Source: Streptomyces sp. B21-083 (GTDB taxonomy: Bacteria; Actinomycetota; Actinomycetes; Streptomycetales; Streptomycetaceae). From it: a DNA stretch of 64,000 nucleotides. The stretch lies in NCBI RefSeq assembly GCF_036898825.1, contig NZ_JARUND010000002.1, forward strand, positions 2,914,001 through 2,978,000, read 5' to 3'. Position 1 is the stretch's first letter, and every line of letters begins with the position of its first letter. The notes under the pieces are model-generated. The model was not told the DNA's origin and searched no databases. It was given only the letters and a program-made list of their open reading frames with translations. Shown piece after piece: positions 26,047-33,837 of this stretch. The translations under genes and the position numbers were made by a program.

Positions 26047-26310
26047 GCGCGTTGGCGGCTGCGGGCTCGATGTGGCTTGTCGCGCAGTTCCCCGCGCCCC
26101 TGAAAGACGGCGGGACCGGCGCGTTGGCGGGTACCGGTTGCGTGTGGCTTGTCGCGCCCCGCCGCGGAGCCGCAGATGTCACCGCCCCGCGCCCCTAAAA
26201 GGCGGCAGGACCGGCGCGTTGGCGGATACCGGTTGCGTGTGGCTTGTCGCGCCCCGCGGCGGAGCCGCAGATGTCACCGCCCCGCGCCCCCAAAACCACC
26301 GGAACCCGGG
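26047..26310 (-). repeat. Three-unit tandem array of repeat A
   Basis: Units begin with GCGCGTTGGCGG at 26047, 26119 and 26214 (72- and 95-base steps), each followed by TGTGGCTTGTCGCGC and CCCCGCGCCCC. Units 2 and 3 carry about 25 extra bases (a GCGGAGCCGC-containing insert) in place of the AGTT of unit 1. The array fills the whole space between two convergent genes. Confidence 0.88.
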
Positions 26311-26311
26311 G

Positions 26312-27334
26312 CTACTCCCTGCCTGCTGAGGTGAAGGTCATGTCCGCGTAGCGGGTGCCTGTCACCTTTGCCGCTATGGGGTCCAGGGTGGCCAGCTCCT
26401 CGTCCGTCAGGGTGATGGTCGTCGCCTTCGTGTTCTCCTCCACCCGGGAACGCTTGCGGGTGCCCGGGATCGGGACGACCGGGAGTTTGTGGGTGGTGGC
26501 CTGCTGCTGGACCCAGGCCAGGGCGATCTGGCCGAGGGAGGCGCCGTGGGCTTCGGCGACCGTCTTGATGGGGGCCAGCAGGGCGGCGTTCGCCGTGGCG
26601 TTGCTGCCCGTGAAACGGGGCTGGTGGCGGCGGAAGTCGTCCGAGGTCAGTTCCTGGTCGGCGTCGGTGAAGGACCCGGTCAGGAAGCCTCGGCCGAGCG
26701 GGGAGTACGGGACCAGGGTGATGCCCAGCTCACGGGCCGCCGGGACCACGCCCACCTCGATGTCCCGGCTGAACAGGGACCACTCCGACTGGACGGCGGC
26801 GATCGGGTGCACGGCCTGGGCCGCGCGCAGCTCCGAACCGGTGACCTCGCTCAGACCCAGCTGCTTGACCTTGCCCTCACGGACCAGGTCGGCCATGACC
26901 CCGACCGATTCCTCGATCGGCACGTTCACATCGCGCCGATGCATGTAGTAGAGGTCGATGACGTCGAGGTCCAGGCGCTTCAGGCTCGCCTCGACGGCCT
27001 GGCGTATGTAGGGCGCGTCGTTGCGGATGATCCGCCTCGTCGGCTCACCCGGCGGGATCGCCAGGGCGAACTTCGTCGCGACGACGACCTCGTCCCGGTG
27101 GGCCTTGAAGAACGGGGACAGGAAACGTTCGTTCTCGCCCTCGCCGTAGGCGTCCGCCGTGTCGTAGAGGGTCACTCCGAGTTCGAGGGCGCGTTCCAGC
27201 GTGGCACGGGCCTCGTCGGCGTCCGTGGGGCCGTACGCGAAGCTCATGCCCATACAGCCGAGGCCCTGGACACCCACCTCGGGGCCGCCGGTGCCCAGCG
27301 GGGCCGTCGTGAGCCTGCTGTCGTCGTTCGTCAT
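26312..27334 (-). CDS. Aldo-keto reductase
   Basis: 340 residues. LGCMGMSFAYGPTD, DTADAYGEGENERFL (catalytic Asp and Tyr), VVATKFAL (catalytic Lys), YYMHRRD (His), and LVPYSPLGRGFLTG followed by IPGTRKRSRVEENTKA (NADPH binding) place it in the AKR13/YakC-like group. It should reduce an aldehyde or ketone with NADPH. The start overlaps the stop of the MerR gene by ATGA, so the regulator and the enzyme are translationally coupled. An inducing compound sensed by the MerR protein is therefore likely its substrate or a relative. Confidence 0.92.
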   Translation of the reverse strand: MTNDDSRLTTAPLGTGGPEVGVQGLGCMGMSFAYGPTDADEARATLERALELGVTLYDTADAYGEGENERFLSPFFKAHRDEVVVATKFALAIPPGEPTRRIIRNDAPYIRQAVEASLKRLDLDVIDLYYMHRRDVNVPIEESVGVMADLVREGKVKQLGLSEVTGSELRAAQAVHPIAAVQSEWSLFSRDIEVGVVPAARELGITLVPYSPLGRGFLTGSFTDADQELTSDDFRRHQPRFTGSNATANAALLAPIKTVAEAHGASLGQIALAWVQQQATTHKLPVVPIPGTRKRSRVEENTKATTITLTDEELATLDPIAAKVTGTRYADMTFTSAGRE

Positions 27335-27864
27335 CGAACCCTCTCCATCTGACGGACTTCCTGACGGACATCGCGGACAAGGCCCGCGTCCAGGTCCGCT
27401 TCCGCGTAGAAACTGATCTTGCGGTCGAGTACCGCGAGTGTGTCCTGGAGCTCGGCGATCCGGTCCAGGACGGCCCGGCGAGTCGATTCGAGCAGCTCGA
27501 ACCGCGCGCCGTACGTGTGGTCTCCCTCGCGCACGAGTTCGGCGTACCGCACCATGTCCGCGACCGGCATGCCGGTGAGCCGGAGCTTGCCGACGAGGTC
27601 GAGCCAGTCCAGGTCACGGTTGCTGTAGCGGCGCTGGCCGGTGTGCGAACGGTCGATGTGCGGCATCAGCCCGATGCGCTCGTACCAGCGCAGGGTGTGC
27701 GCGGTCAGCCCGGTGAAGGCGACGACCTCGCTGATCGTGTAGCGGTCCGCTCCGTCCGGGCGCCGGTCGGGCTGACGCGGGCCCGCACAGCTGTCGGCCG
27801 TGGCGGGGACCGCTGGGGCTGTGGGGGTCGCCGTGGTGGGGTTTGGGGTCTCCAGCACCGTCAT
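27331..27864 (-). CDS. MerR family transcriptional regulator
   Basis: 177 residues from ATG 27864; a GTG three codons earlier (27873) is the alternative. Residues 1-42 are a Pro/Thr-rich extension without known role. The MerR helix-turn-helix is YTISEVVAFTGLTAHTLRWY followed by ERIGLMP and GQRRYSNRDLDWL. The C-terminal part is the dimer coiled coil (RRAVLDRIAELQDTL) and lacks a cysteine-rich metal site, so it probably senses an organic ligand. It overlaps the aldo-keto reductase gene and has a textbook MerR promoter. Confidence 0.9.
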   Translation of the reverse strand: MTVLETPNPTTATPTAPAVPATADSCAGPRQPDRRPDGADRYTISEVVAFTGLTAHTLRWYERIGLMPHIDRSHTGQRRYSNRDLDWLDLVGKLRLTGMPVADMVRYAELVREGDHTYGARFELLESTRRAVLDRIAELQDTLAVLDRKISFYAEADLDAGLVRDVRQEVRQMERVR

Positions 27865-27871
27865 GACCCCC

Positions 27872-27902
27872 ACGCTAAAACCCTGGAGTGCGCTCCAAGC
27901 AA
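27872..27902 (-). promoter_or_regulatory. MerR-type promoter with dyad in a 19-base spacer
   Basis: Minus strand: -35 TTGCTT (27897-27902), -10 TAGCGT (27872-27877), 19 bases apart. The dyad TGGAG-CGCA-CTCCA (27884-27897) fills the spacer. Overlong spacers with a central dyad are the hallmark of MerR-activated promoters. The ATG lies 7 bases past the -10 box, implying a leaderless message. Confidence 0.75.
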
Positions 27903-27959
27903 GCGGATACCGCGATATTGCGGAGACTTGGCCGGGTCGGGCTCATTACCGTGCGGATC

Positions 27960-28439
27960 ATGACTCTCGTACGCCGTGCCACGACCCAGGATGCCGGAGA
28001 GCTGCTCCGGCTGCGCCAGGTGCTGATCGACGCGATGGCCGGGGCGGACACGGACGTCGGCTGGCAGTCCGCGTCCATGGCCACCGTGACCGCCCGGCTC
28101 GCCGATCCGGCCGGCGGCTTCGCCGCGTTCGTCGTCGAGCGTCCGGACCGGGCCGGCTCGCTGGCGGCGCTGGCGGTGGGGACCGTCGAGTACCGGATCG
28201 GGCGGGCGGGCAATCCGCACGGGCGGATCGGTTACGTCTTCAGCGTCGCCACCGACCCGGACGCTCGCCGCCAGGGATACGCGCGGGCCTGTACGGAGGC
28301 GTTGCTGGACTGGTTCCGCGAGCAGGAGGTCGGGCAGATCGACCTCACCGCCTCCGCGGACGCGGTGCCGCTGTACGCGTCCCTGGGCTTCGTCCGCCAA
28401 CCCGACCCCTTCATGCGGCTGCGGCTGTCACCCTCCTAA
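27960..28439 (+). CDS. GNAT family N-acetyltransferase
   Basis: 159 residues from ATG 27960. GNAT motif A is FSVATDPDARRQGYARACTE (acetyl-CoA pyrophosphate loop RRQGYA); the C-terminal ASADAVPLYASLGFVRQPDP is motif B. It should acetylate a small molecule or protein amine; substrate unknown. It ends 9 bases before the serine hydrolase gene, so the two may be co-transcribed. Confidence 0.85.
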   Translation: MTLVRRATTQDAGELLRLRQVLIDAMAGADTDVGWQSASMATVTARLADPAGGFAAFVVERPDRAGSLAALAVGTVEYRIGRAGNPHGRIGYVFSVATDPDARRQGYARACTEALLDWFREQEVGQIDLTASADAVPLYASLGFVRQPDPFMRLRLSPS

Positions 28440-28448
28440 GCTCGACGC

Positions 28449-29270
28449 ATGTCGTTGAAGTCGCTCGCACTGATCGAGAACTGGCCCGTGCCCACCGCCG
28501 CCACGGCCGTCGTACGGGCGGACGGTGCCGTCCTCGGCGGTCACGGCCCCCTCGACCACCGGTTCCCGCTCGCCTCGGTCACCAAGCCGCTCACCGCGTA
28601 CGCCGCCCTCGTCGCGTACGAGGAGGGCGCGATCGAACTCGACGAGCCGGCCGGGCCGCCCGGATCGACGGTCCGCCATCTCCTCGCGCACACCTCCGGC
28701 CTCGCCTTCGACGAGCACCGGGTGACGGCTCCGCCCGGGGAGCGGCGGCTGTACTCCAACGCCGGGTTCGAGGTGCTGGGGGACCACCTGGCGAAGGCGA
28801 CGGAGATCCCGTTCGCGGAGTACGTGCGGCAGGCGGTGCTGGAGCCGCTCGGGATGACGTCGACGGGGGTGGAGGGGTCGCCCGCGAAGGACGGCGTCTC
28901 GACGGTCGCGGACCTGGCGCGGTTCGCCGCCGAGGTGCAGGCTCCCCGGCTGCTCGATCCGCGTACGGTCGCGGAGGCGATGAGTGTTCAGTACCCGGGT
29001 ACGAAGGGGGTGCTGCCGGGGTACGGGCATCAGAACCCCAACGACTGGGGGCTCGGGTTCGAGATCCGGGGCGCGAAGTCGCCGCACTGGACGGGGAGTT
29101 CGTCGTCGGCGCGGACGTTCGGTCATTTCGGGCAGTCCGGTACGTTCCTGTGGATCGACCCGGCGGTGGGGGTGGCGTGTGTCGCGCTGACCGATCGGGC
29201 GTTCGGGGCGTGGGCGGTGGAGGTGTGGCCGGGGTTCACGGACGCGGTGCTGGCGGAGGTGCGGGGGTGA
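28449..29270 (+). CDS. Serine hydrolase, beta-lactamase/PBP4* family
   Basis: 273 residues, short for the class C beta-lactamase-like fold. FPLASVTKPLTAYAAL carries the SxxK motif (SVTK), LLAHTSGL is the conserved following helix, RLYSNAGFEVLG has the YSN motif, and FGHFGQSGTFLW the HxG-like motif. No signal peptide, so it is cytoplasmic. Such proteins act as esterases or D-amino peptidases more often than as true beta-lactamases. Probably in one transcript with the GNAT gene. Confidence 0.88.
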   Translation: MSLKSLALIENWPVPTAATAVVRADGAVLGGHGPLDHRFPLASVTKPLTAYAALVAYEEGAIELDEPAGPPGSTVRHLLAHTSGLAFDEHRVTAPPGERRLYSNAGFEVLGDHLAKATEIPFAEYVRQAVLEPLGMTSTGVEGSPAKDGVSTVADLARFAAEVQAPRLLDPRTVAEAMSVQYPGTKGVLPGYGHQNPNDWGLGFEIRGAKSPHWTGSSSSARTFGHFGQSGTFLWIDPAVGVACVALTDRAFGAWAVEVWPGFTDAVLAEVRG

Positions 29271-29285
29271 GGTCGTAGGTGTTCT

Positions 29286-29383
29286 TCGCCCCCGCCGCCC
29301 CTACCCGTCCCATCCTCGGGGGCTGCGCCCCCGAACCCCCCTACGGCCCTGAACGGGCCTTGTCCTCAAACGCCGGACGGGCT
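29286..29383. repeat. Intergenic repeat B with two hairpins
   Basis: A second repeat type: CGGGGGC-TGC-GCCCCCG hairpin (29317-29333), GGCCC-tgaac-GGGCC (29345-29359), then TTGTCCTCAAACGCCGGACG. The last segment is, from general familiarity, frequent between Streptomyces genes. It lies between convergent genes and probably terminates both. Confidence 0.75.
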
Positions 29384-30043
29384 AAAAGGAGACGGGCTCA
29401 TCTCCCACAGGAGCAGTTCCGCCGCCGTCACCCCGGTCGCTTCCAGGCCCGTGGACTCCGTGATGCGGGCCGCGTCCCCGGGGCCCAGTTTTTCCGTGTC
29501 CAGGCGTACCTCGCCCCGTACGACGTGGATGTACACGTACGCCGCGTCCGGGACGGCCGTGCGCTCCCCCGCCGCCAGGCGGCGTACGTGCAGCATCGCG
29601 CCCGCTTCCGGGACCGCGTACGGCGTGGAGTCCGCGATGCCGTGGACCGTCTCGTAGGCCGGGGTGCCGCCGGGAGTGAGCGGGGCCAGCCACATCTGGA
29701 CGAAGGTGAGGGGGACCTCGGCGTCGTTGCGTTCGACGTGCCGTACGCCCGCCGCCGCGCTCAGGCGCTGGACGTCCCCCGGGAACACGGTCGTCTCGTG
29801 GCCCGTCGAGTCGCGGTGGGTCAGCTCGCCCTCCGTCACCCACGTCACGATCTCCGTGTGGCTGTGCGGATGTTCGTCGAAACCGGCGCCGGGCGCGAGG
29901 CGCTCCTCGTTGCAGGCGATCACCGCGCCGAAGCGAAGGTTGTCCGGGTCGTAGTGGGGGCCGAAGGAGAAGGCGTGCCAGGATTCGATACCGGCCGCCG
30001 GGTCACCCCCTGGATAGCGCGCGTCCGCGCGCCGTACGTCCAT
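29366..30043 (-). CDS. Pirin family protein
   Basis: 225 residues from ATG 30043 (MDVRRADARYPGG). The bicupin N-terminal metal site is FDEHPHSHTEIVTWVTEGEL (His, His, His, Glu), and HFFSFGP-like WHAFSFGPHYDPDNLRFG precedes it. Pirins bind iron and act as quercetinase-type dioxygenases or redox regulators; the role here is open. The same frame stays open far upstream opposite fasR, but that extension is not protein-like. Divergent from fasR across 60 bases. Confidence 0.9.
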   Translation of the reverse strand: MDVRRADARYPGGDPAAGIESWHAFSFGPHYDPDNLRFGAVIACNEERLAPGAGFDEHPHSHTEIVTWVTEGELTHRDSTGHETTVFPGDVQRLSAAAGVRHVERNDAEVPLTFVQMWLAPLTPGGTPAYETVHGIADSTPYAVPEAGAMLHVRRLAAGERTAVPDAAYVYIHVVRGEVRLDTEKLGPGDAARITESTGLEATGVTAAELLLWEMSPSPFSPSGV

Positions 30044-30103
30044 CACGTACCCACGGTAGACCCGACGCCGCACGCTCCCGTCCCGATAAGGCAGTCTTGT
30101 TCC

Positions 30104-31309
30104 GTGCCCGAACCCGAATCCCACCGCCCCGAGCCCACCAACCGTCCCGAGCACCCGCACCCGGGGACCTTGAGGCGGCTGGAGAAGTCGTCCGGGAGTC
30201 TCGCCGCGCAGGCGATCACGCGCATGGACGAGACACTGTCGTGGTACCGGGCCATGCCACCGGAGAACCGTTCCTGGATCGGGCTGGTCGCCCAGGCCGG
30301 TATCGCCGCCTTCACCGAGTGGTTCCGGCATCCCAACGCCCCGCAGGCCATCTCCACCGACGTCTTCGGCACCGCTCCCCGCGAGCTGACCAGGGCGATC
30401 ACCCTGCGCCAGACCGTCGAGATGGTCCGTACGACCATCGAGGTCATGGAGAGCGCCATCGACGAGGTGGCCGCTCCGGGTGACGAGTCCGTGCTGCGGG
30501 AGGCCCTGCTCGTCTACGCCCGTGAGATCGCCTTCGCCACCGCACAGGTGTACGCCCAGGCCGCCGAGGCACGGGGTGCCTGGGACGCCCGGCTGGAGTC
30601 GCTCGTCGTCAACGCCGTGCTGAGCGGCGAGGCCGACGAGGGGGCCGTCTCGCGGGCCGCCGCGCTCGGGTGGAACTCGCCCGACCATGTGTGCGTGGTG
30701 CTGGGCACCGCGCCCGACGGTGACAGTGAACTGACCGTCGAGGCGATCCGGCGGGCCGCCCGGCACGCCAAGCTGCAGGTGCTGACCGGGGTGCTGGGCA
30801 ACCGGCTCGTCGTCATCGCGGGGGGCGACGACAATCCGATCGCCGTCGCCAAGTCGCTGATCGGGCCTTTTGCCGCCGGGCCCGTGGTCGCGGGGCCGAT
30901 CGTGCCCGACCTGCTCGCCGCCACCCGGTCCGCGCAGGCCGCCGCAGCGGGACTCAAAGCCTGTTCCGCCTGGCAGGACGCGCCGCGTCCGGTGCTGTCG
31001 GACGATCTCCTCCCGGAGCGCGCGATCGCCGGTGACCCTGCGGCGCGTGAGCAGTTGGTGGAGGAGATCTACAGACCGCTGGAGGAGGCAGGGTCCGCGC
31101 TTCTGGAGACCCTCGCCGTCTATCTCGAACAGGCGAGCAGTCTTGAGGGCGCGGCGCGGATGCTCTTCGTTCATCCCAACACCGTGCGCTACCGGCTGCG
31201 ACGTGTGACTGACGTCACCGGATGGTCACCTTCAGATGTACGATCCGCATTCACACTGCGGATCGCGCTGATCCTGGGGCGCCTGGCTGATGGGGATCTC
31301 CAGCCCTAG
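30104..31309 (+). CDS. fasR: PucR-type activator of fatty acid synthesis (FasR)
   Basis: 401 residues from GTG 30104; no Shine-Dalgarno is seen and GATAAG lies about 15 bases upstream, so the message may be leaderless. Residues 1-170 are helical with SLAAQAITRMDETLSWYRAM; the middle is a GGDEF-like PucR domain; the C-terminus is the HTH_30 domain with LEGAARMLFVHPNTVRYRLR. This protein immediately upstream of fabD is the known arrangement of FasR in S. coelicolor, which activates the fabDHPF operon. It is likely the same here by position and domain pattern. Confidence 0.9.
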   Translation: MPEPESHRPEPTNRPEHPHPGTLRRLEKSSGSLAAQAITRMDETLSWYRAMPPENRSWIGLVAQAGIAAFTEWFRHPNAPQAISTDVFGTAPRELTRAITLRQTVEMVRTTIEVMESAIDEVAAPGDESVLREALLVYAREIAFATAQVYAQAAEARGAWDARLESLVVNAVLSGEADEGAVSRAAALGWNSPDHVCVVLGTAPDGDSELTVEAIRRAARHAKLQVLTGVLGNRLVVIAGGDDNPIAVAKSLIGPFAAGPVVAGPIVPDLLAATRSAQAAAAGLKACSAWQDAPRPVLSDDLLPERAIAGDPAAREQLVEEIYRPLEEAGSALLETLAVYLEQASSLEGAARMLFVHPNTVRYRLRRVTDVTGWSPSDVRSAFTLRIALILGRLADGDLQP

Positions 31310-31392
31310 GGTTTTGTCGGGGGTCTACAAATCCCCCTCCCGTTCTTCGTCCCTGTCCCCACGGGCGGCCGTGCCCGTACCCAAGAGAGAGT

Positions 31393-32355
31393 GTGAGAGT
31401 GCTCGTACTCGTCGCTCCCGGCCAAGGCGCCCAGACGCCCGGCTTCCTGACTCCCTGGCTCGAACTGCCCGGTGCCGCCGAGCGCGTCGCCGCGTGGTCC
31501 GACGCCATCGGGCTCGACCTCGTCCACTACGGCACCGAGGCCGACGCCGACGCGATCCGCGACACAGCTGTCGCCCAGCCGCTGCTGGTCGCGGCCGGAA
31601 TACTGTCCGCCTCGGCACTGGGTGCCATGGGCGGTGACCTCACGCCCGGCGCCGTCGCCGGTCACAGTGTCGGCGAGATCACCGCCGCCGCCTTCGCGGG
31701 CGTGCTCGACGACACGGCCGCCCTGACCCTCGTACGCAAGCGCGGTCTGGCCATGGCCGAGGCTGCCGCTGTCACGAAGACCGGTATGGCGGCGCTTCTC
31801 GGTGGTGACCCCGAGGTGAGCCTCGCGCATCTGGAGAAGCTCGGGCTGACTCCGGCGAACATGAACGGCGCCGGCCAGATCGTCGCCGCGGGTACGGTCG
31901 AGCAGATCGAGGCCCTCGTCGAGGACAAGCCCGAAGGGGTGCGCAAGGTCGTCACGCTGAAGGTGGCCGGTGCTTTCCACACGCACCACATGGCTCCCGC
32001 CGTCGACGTCCTCGCCTCGGCCGCCGCGTCGCTGACGCCCGGTGACCCGAAGATCACGTACGTCTCGAACAAGGACGGGCAGACGGTCGCGGACGGCTCC
32101 GAGGTGCTCGCGCGCCTGGTCGGGCAGGTCGCCAACCCGGTGCGCTGGGACCTGTGCATGGAGACGTTCCAGGCGCTGGGTGTGACCACGTTCATCGAGG
32201 TGTGCCCGGGCGGCACCCTCACCGGTCTCGCCAAGCGTGCCCTGCCCGGCGTGAAGACGCTGGCCCTGAAGACCCCCGCCGACCTCGACGCCGCTCGCGC
32301 GCTCATCGCCGAGTCGCTGACCTCGACCGCTGCCGCCGACGCGGCGGGCGCCTGA
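31393..32355 (+). CDS. fabD: Malonyl-CoA:ACP acyltransferase FabD
   Basis: 320 residues. Transfers malonyl groups from CoA to ACP for fatty acid, and in Streptomyces also polyketide, synthesis. APGQGAQTPGF is the N-terminal motif, VAGHSVGEITAA holds the nucleophile Ser, and GAFHTHHM the catalytic His. GTG 31393 follows AAGAGAGA. First gene of the fab operon, 83 bases after fasR and 15 bases before fabH. Confidence 0.96.
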   Translation: MRVLVLVAPGQGAQTPGFLTPWLELPGAAERVAAWSDAIGLDLVHYGTEADADAIRDTAVAQPLLVAAGILSASALGAMGGDLTPGAVAGHSVGEITAAAFAGVLDDTAALTLVRKRGLAMAEAAAVTKTGMAALLGGDPEVSLAHLEKLGLTPANMNGAGQIVAAGTVEQIEALVEDKPEGVRKVVTLKVAGAFHTHHMAPAVDVLASAAASLTPGDPKITYVSNKDGQTVADGSEVLARLVGQVANPVRWDLCMETFQALGVTTFIEVCPGGTLTGLAKRALPGVKTLALKTPADLDAARALIAESLTSTAAADAAGA

Positions 32356-32370
32356 AAGGGGCCCCGAGCA

Positions 32371-33366
32371 ATGTCGAAGATCAAGCCCAGTAAGGGTGCC
32401 CCGTACGCGCGCATCCTCGGTGTGGGTGGGTACCGGCCGGTCCGGGTCGTACCCAACGACGTGATCCTGGAGACGATCGACTCGTCCGACGAGTGGATCC
32501 GCTCCCGCTCCGGCATCGAGACCCGGCACTGGGCCTCCGACGAGGAGACCGTCGCCGCGATGTCCCTGGAGGCGTCCGGCAAGGCGATCGCCAACGCGGG
32601 GATCACCGCCGAGCAGATCGGCGGCGTGGTCGTCGCGACCGTCTCGCACTTCAAGCAGACCCCGGCCGTGGCCACGGAGATCGCCGACAAGCTCGGCACC
32701 GCCAAGGCCGCCGCGTTCGACATCTCGGCGGGCTGCGCGGGCTTCGGCTACGGCCTGACCCTGGCCAAGGGCATGATCGTCGACGGTTCGGCGGAGTACG
32801 TCCTTGTCATCGGCGTCGAGCGGCTGTCCGACCTGACCGACCTGGAGGACCGGGCGACCGCCTTCCTCTTCGGTGACGGCGCGGGCGCGGTCGTCGTGGG
32901 TCCCTCCAAGGAACCGCACATCGGTCCGACCGTATGGGGATCCGAGGGCGACAAGTCGGACACCATCAAGCAGACGGTTCCATGGAACGAGTACGACAGT
33001 TCCGGCAAGTTTCCTGCGATCACGCAGGAGGGCCAGGCGGTGTTCCGCTGGGCCGTGTTCGAGATGGCGAAGGTCGCCCAGCAGGCGCTGGACGCGGCCG
33101 GGATCACCCCGGACGACCTGGATGTCTTCATTCCCCACCAGGCCAACGAGCGGATCATCGACTCGATGGTGAAGACGCTGAAACTGCCGGAGCACGTCAC
33201 GGTCGCACGTGACGTACGCACCACCGGCAACACCTCGGCCGCCTCGATTCCGCTCGCTATGGAGCGGCTTCTGGCGACCGGCGAAGCGAAGAGCGGCGAC
33301 ACCGCGCTCGTCATCGGCTTCGGGGCGGGTCTCGTGTACGCCGCGACGGTCGTTACCCTCCCCTAG
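32371..33366 (+). CDS. fabH: Beta-ketoacyl-ACP synthase III FabH
   Basis: 331 residues. Condenses a starter acyl-CoA with malonyl-ACP, and thereby sets straight or branched fatty acid starters. The triad is visible: Cys in ISAGCAGFGYGL, His in FIPHQANERII, Asn in GNTSAASIPLAM. N-terminal DEWIRSRSGIETRHWA is typical. The start follows AAGGGG. Cytoplasmic, second gene of the operon. Confidence 0.96.
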   Translation: MSKIKPSKGAPYARILGVGGYRPVRVVPNDVILETIDSSDEWIRSRSGIETRHWASDEETVAAMSLEASGKAIANAGITAEQIGGVVVATVSHFKQTPAVATEIADKLGTAKAAAFDISAGCAGFGYGLTLAKGMIVDGSAEYVLVIGVERLSDLTDLEDRATAFLFGDGAGAVVVGPSKEPHIGPTVWGSEGDKSDTIKQTVPWNEYDSSGKFPAITQEGQAVFRWAVFEMAKVAQQALDAAGITPDDLDVFIPHQANERIIDSMVKTLKLPEHVTVARDVRTTGNTSAASIPLAMERLLATGEAKSGDTALVIGFGAGLVYAATVVTLP

Positions 33367-33449
33367 GCACCTCGCACCGGATCCTCGGATCCGGGACGGG
33401 GACAACTGCCAACCCTCTCTGGATAGATACACAAGAAGGAGCGCCTGCC

Positions 33450-33698
33450 ATGGCCGCCACTCAGGAAGAGATCGTCGCCGGTCTCGCCGACATCGTGAAC
33501 GAGATCGCCGGCATCCCGGTTGAGGACGTCCAGCTGGACAAGTCCTTCACCGACGACCTGGACGTCGACTCGCTGTCCATGGTCGAGGTCGTCGTCGCCG
33601 CCGAAGAGCGCTTCGACGTCAAGATCCCCGACGAGGACGTCAAGCACCTCAAGACGGTCGGCGACGCGACCGCGTACATCCTCAAGAACCAGGACTGA
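33450..33698 (+). CDS. acpP: Acyl carrier protein AcpP
   Basis: 82 residues, acidic. The phosphopantetheine attachment Ser is in DVDSLSMVEVV; helix II and the downstream FDVKIPDEDVKHLKTVGDA are standard. Carries growing acyl chains for fatty acid synthesis. AAGGAG precedes the ATG. It is followed by three hairpins before fabF, which would give a higher level of acpP message than of the distal gene. Confidence 0.97.
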   Translation: MAATQEEIVAGLADIVNEIAGIPVEDVQLDKSFTDDLDVDSLSMVEVVVAAEERFDVKIPDEDVKHLKTVGDATAYILKNQD

Positions 33699-33701
33699 TT
33701 C

Positions 33702-33726
33702 ACCGGCCCTGGTCGCCAGGGCCGGT
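33702..33726 (+). terminator. Intercistronic hairpin 1 after acpP
   Basis: ACCGGCCCTGG pairs perfectly with CCAGGGCCGGT around TCG, 3 bases after the acpP stop. No T-tract follows, so partial termination or 3' end protection is likely. Confidence 0.82.
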
Positions 33727-33761
33727 CGTGGGGACTGATCCACTGGTCGGTCCCTCAGCCC

Positions 33762-33802
33762 CGCCACCCGGCGGTGGCGCCGTTCTCCCCGCCTGCGCGG
33801 GG
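33762..33802 (+). terminator. Intercistronic hairpins 2 and 3 before fabF
   Basis: CGCCACC-cggc-GGTGGCG (33762-33779) and CCCCGC-ctgc-GCGGGG (33787-33802). They end 35 bases before the fabF start. Confidence 0.7.
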
Positions 33803-33837
33803 GTTGTCCTCCCGTATCAGTTGGAGAAGGAATTCCC

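Noticed and set aside
26047..26310. CRISPR array
   Set aside because: Only three long imperfect units joined directly, with no unique spacers and no cas genes.
29279..30103. N-terminal extension of FasR
   Set aside because: The open frame upstream of GTG 30104 lies opposite the pirin gene and encodes an Arg/Val/Gly-rich non-protein-like sequence.
31306..33432. 708-codon open frame opposite fabD-fabH
   Set aside because: Spans two well-defined genes and an intergenic gap; low-complexity Arg/Gly/Val product.
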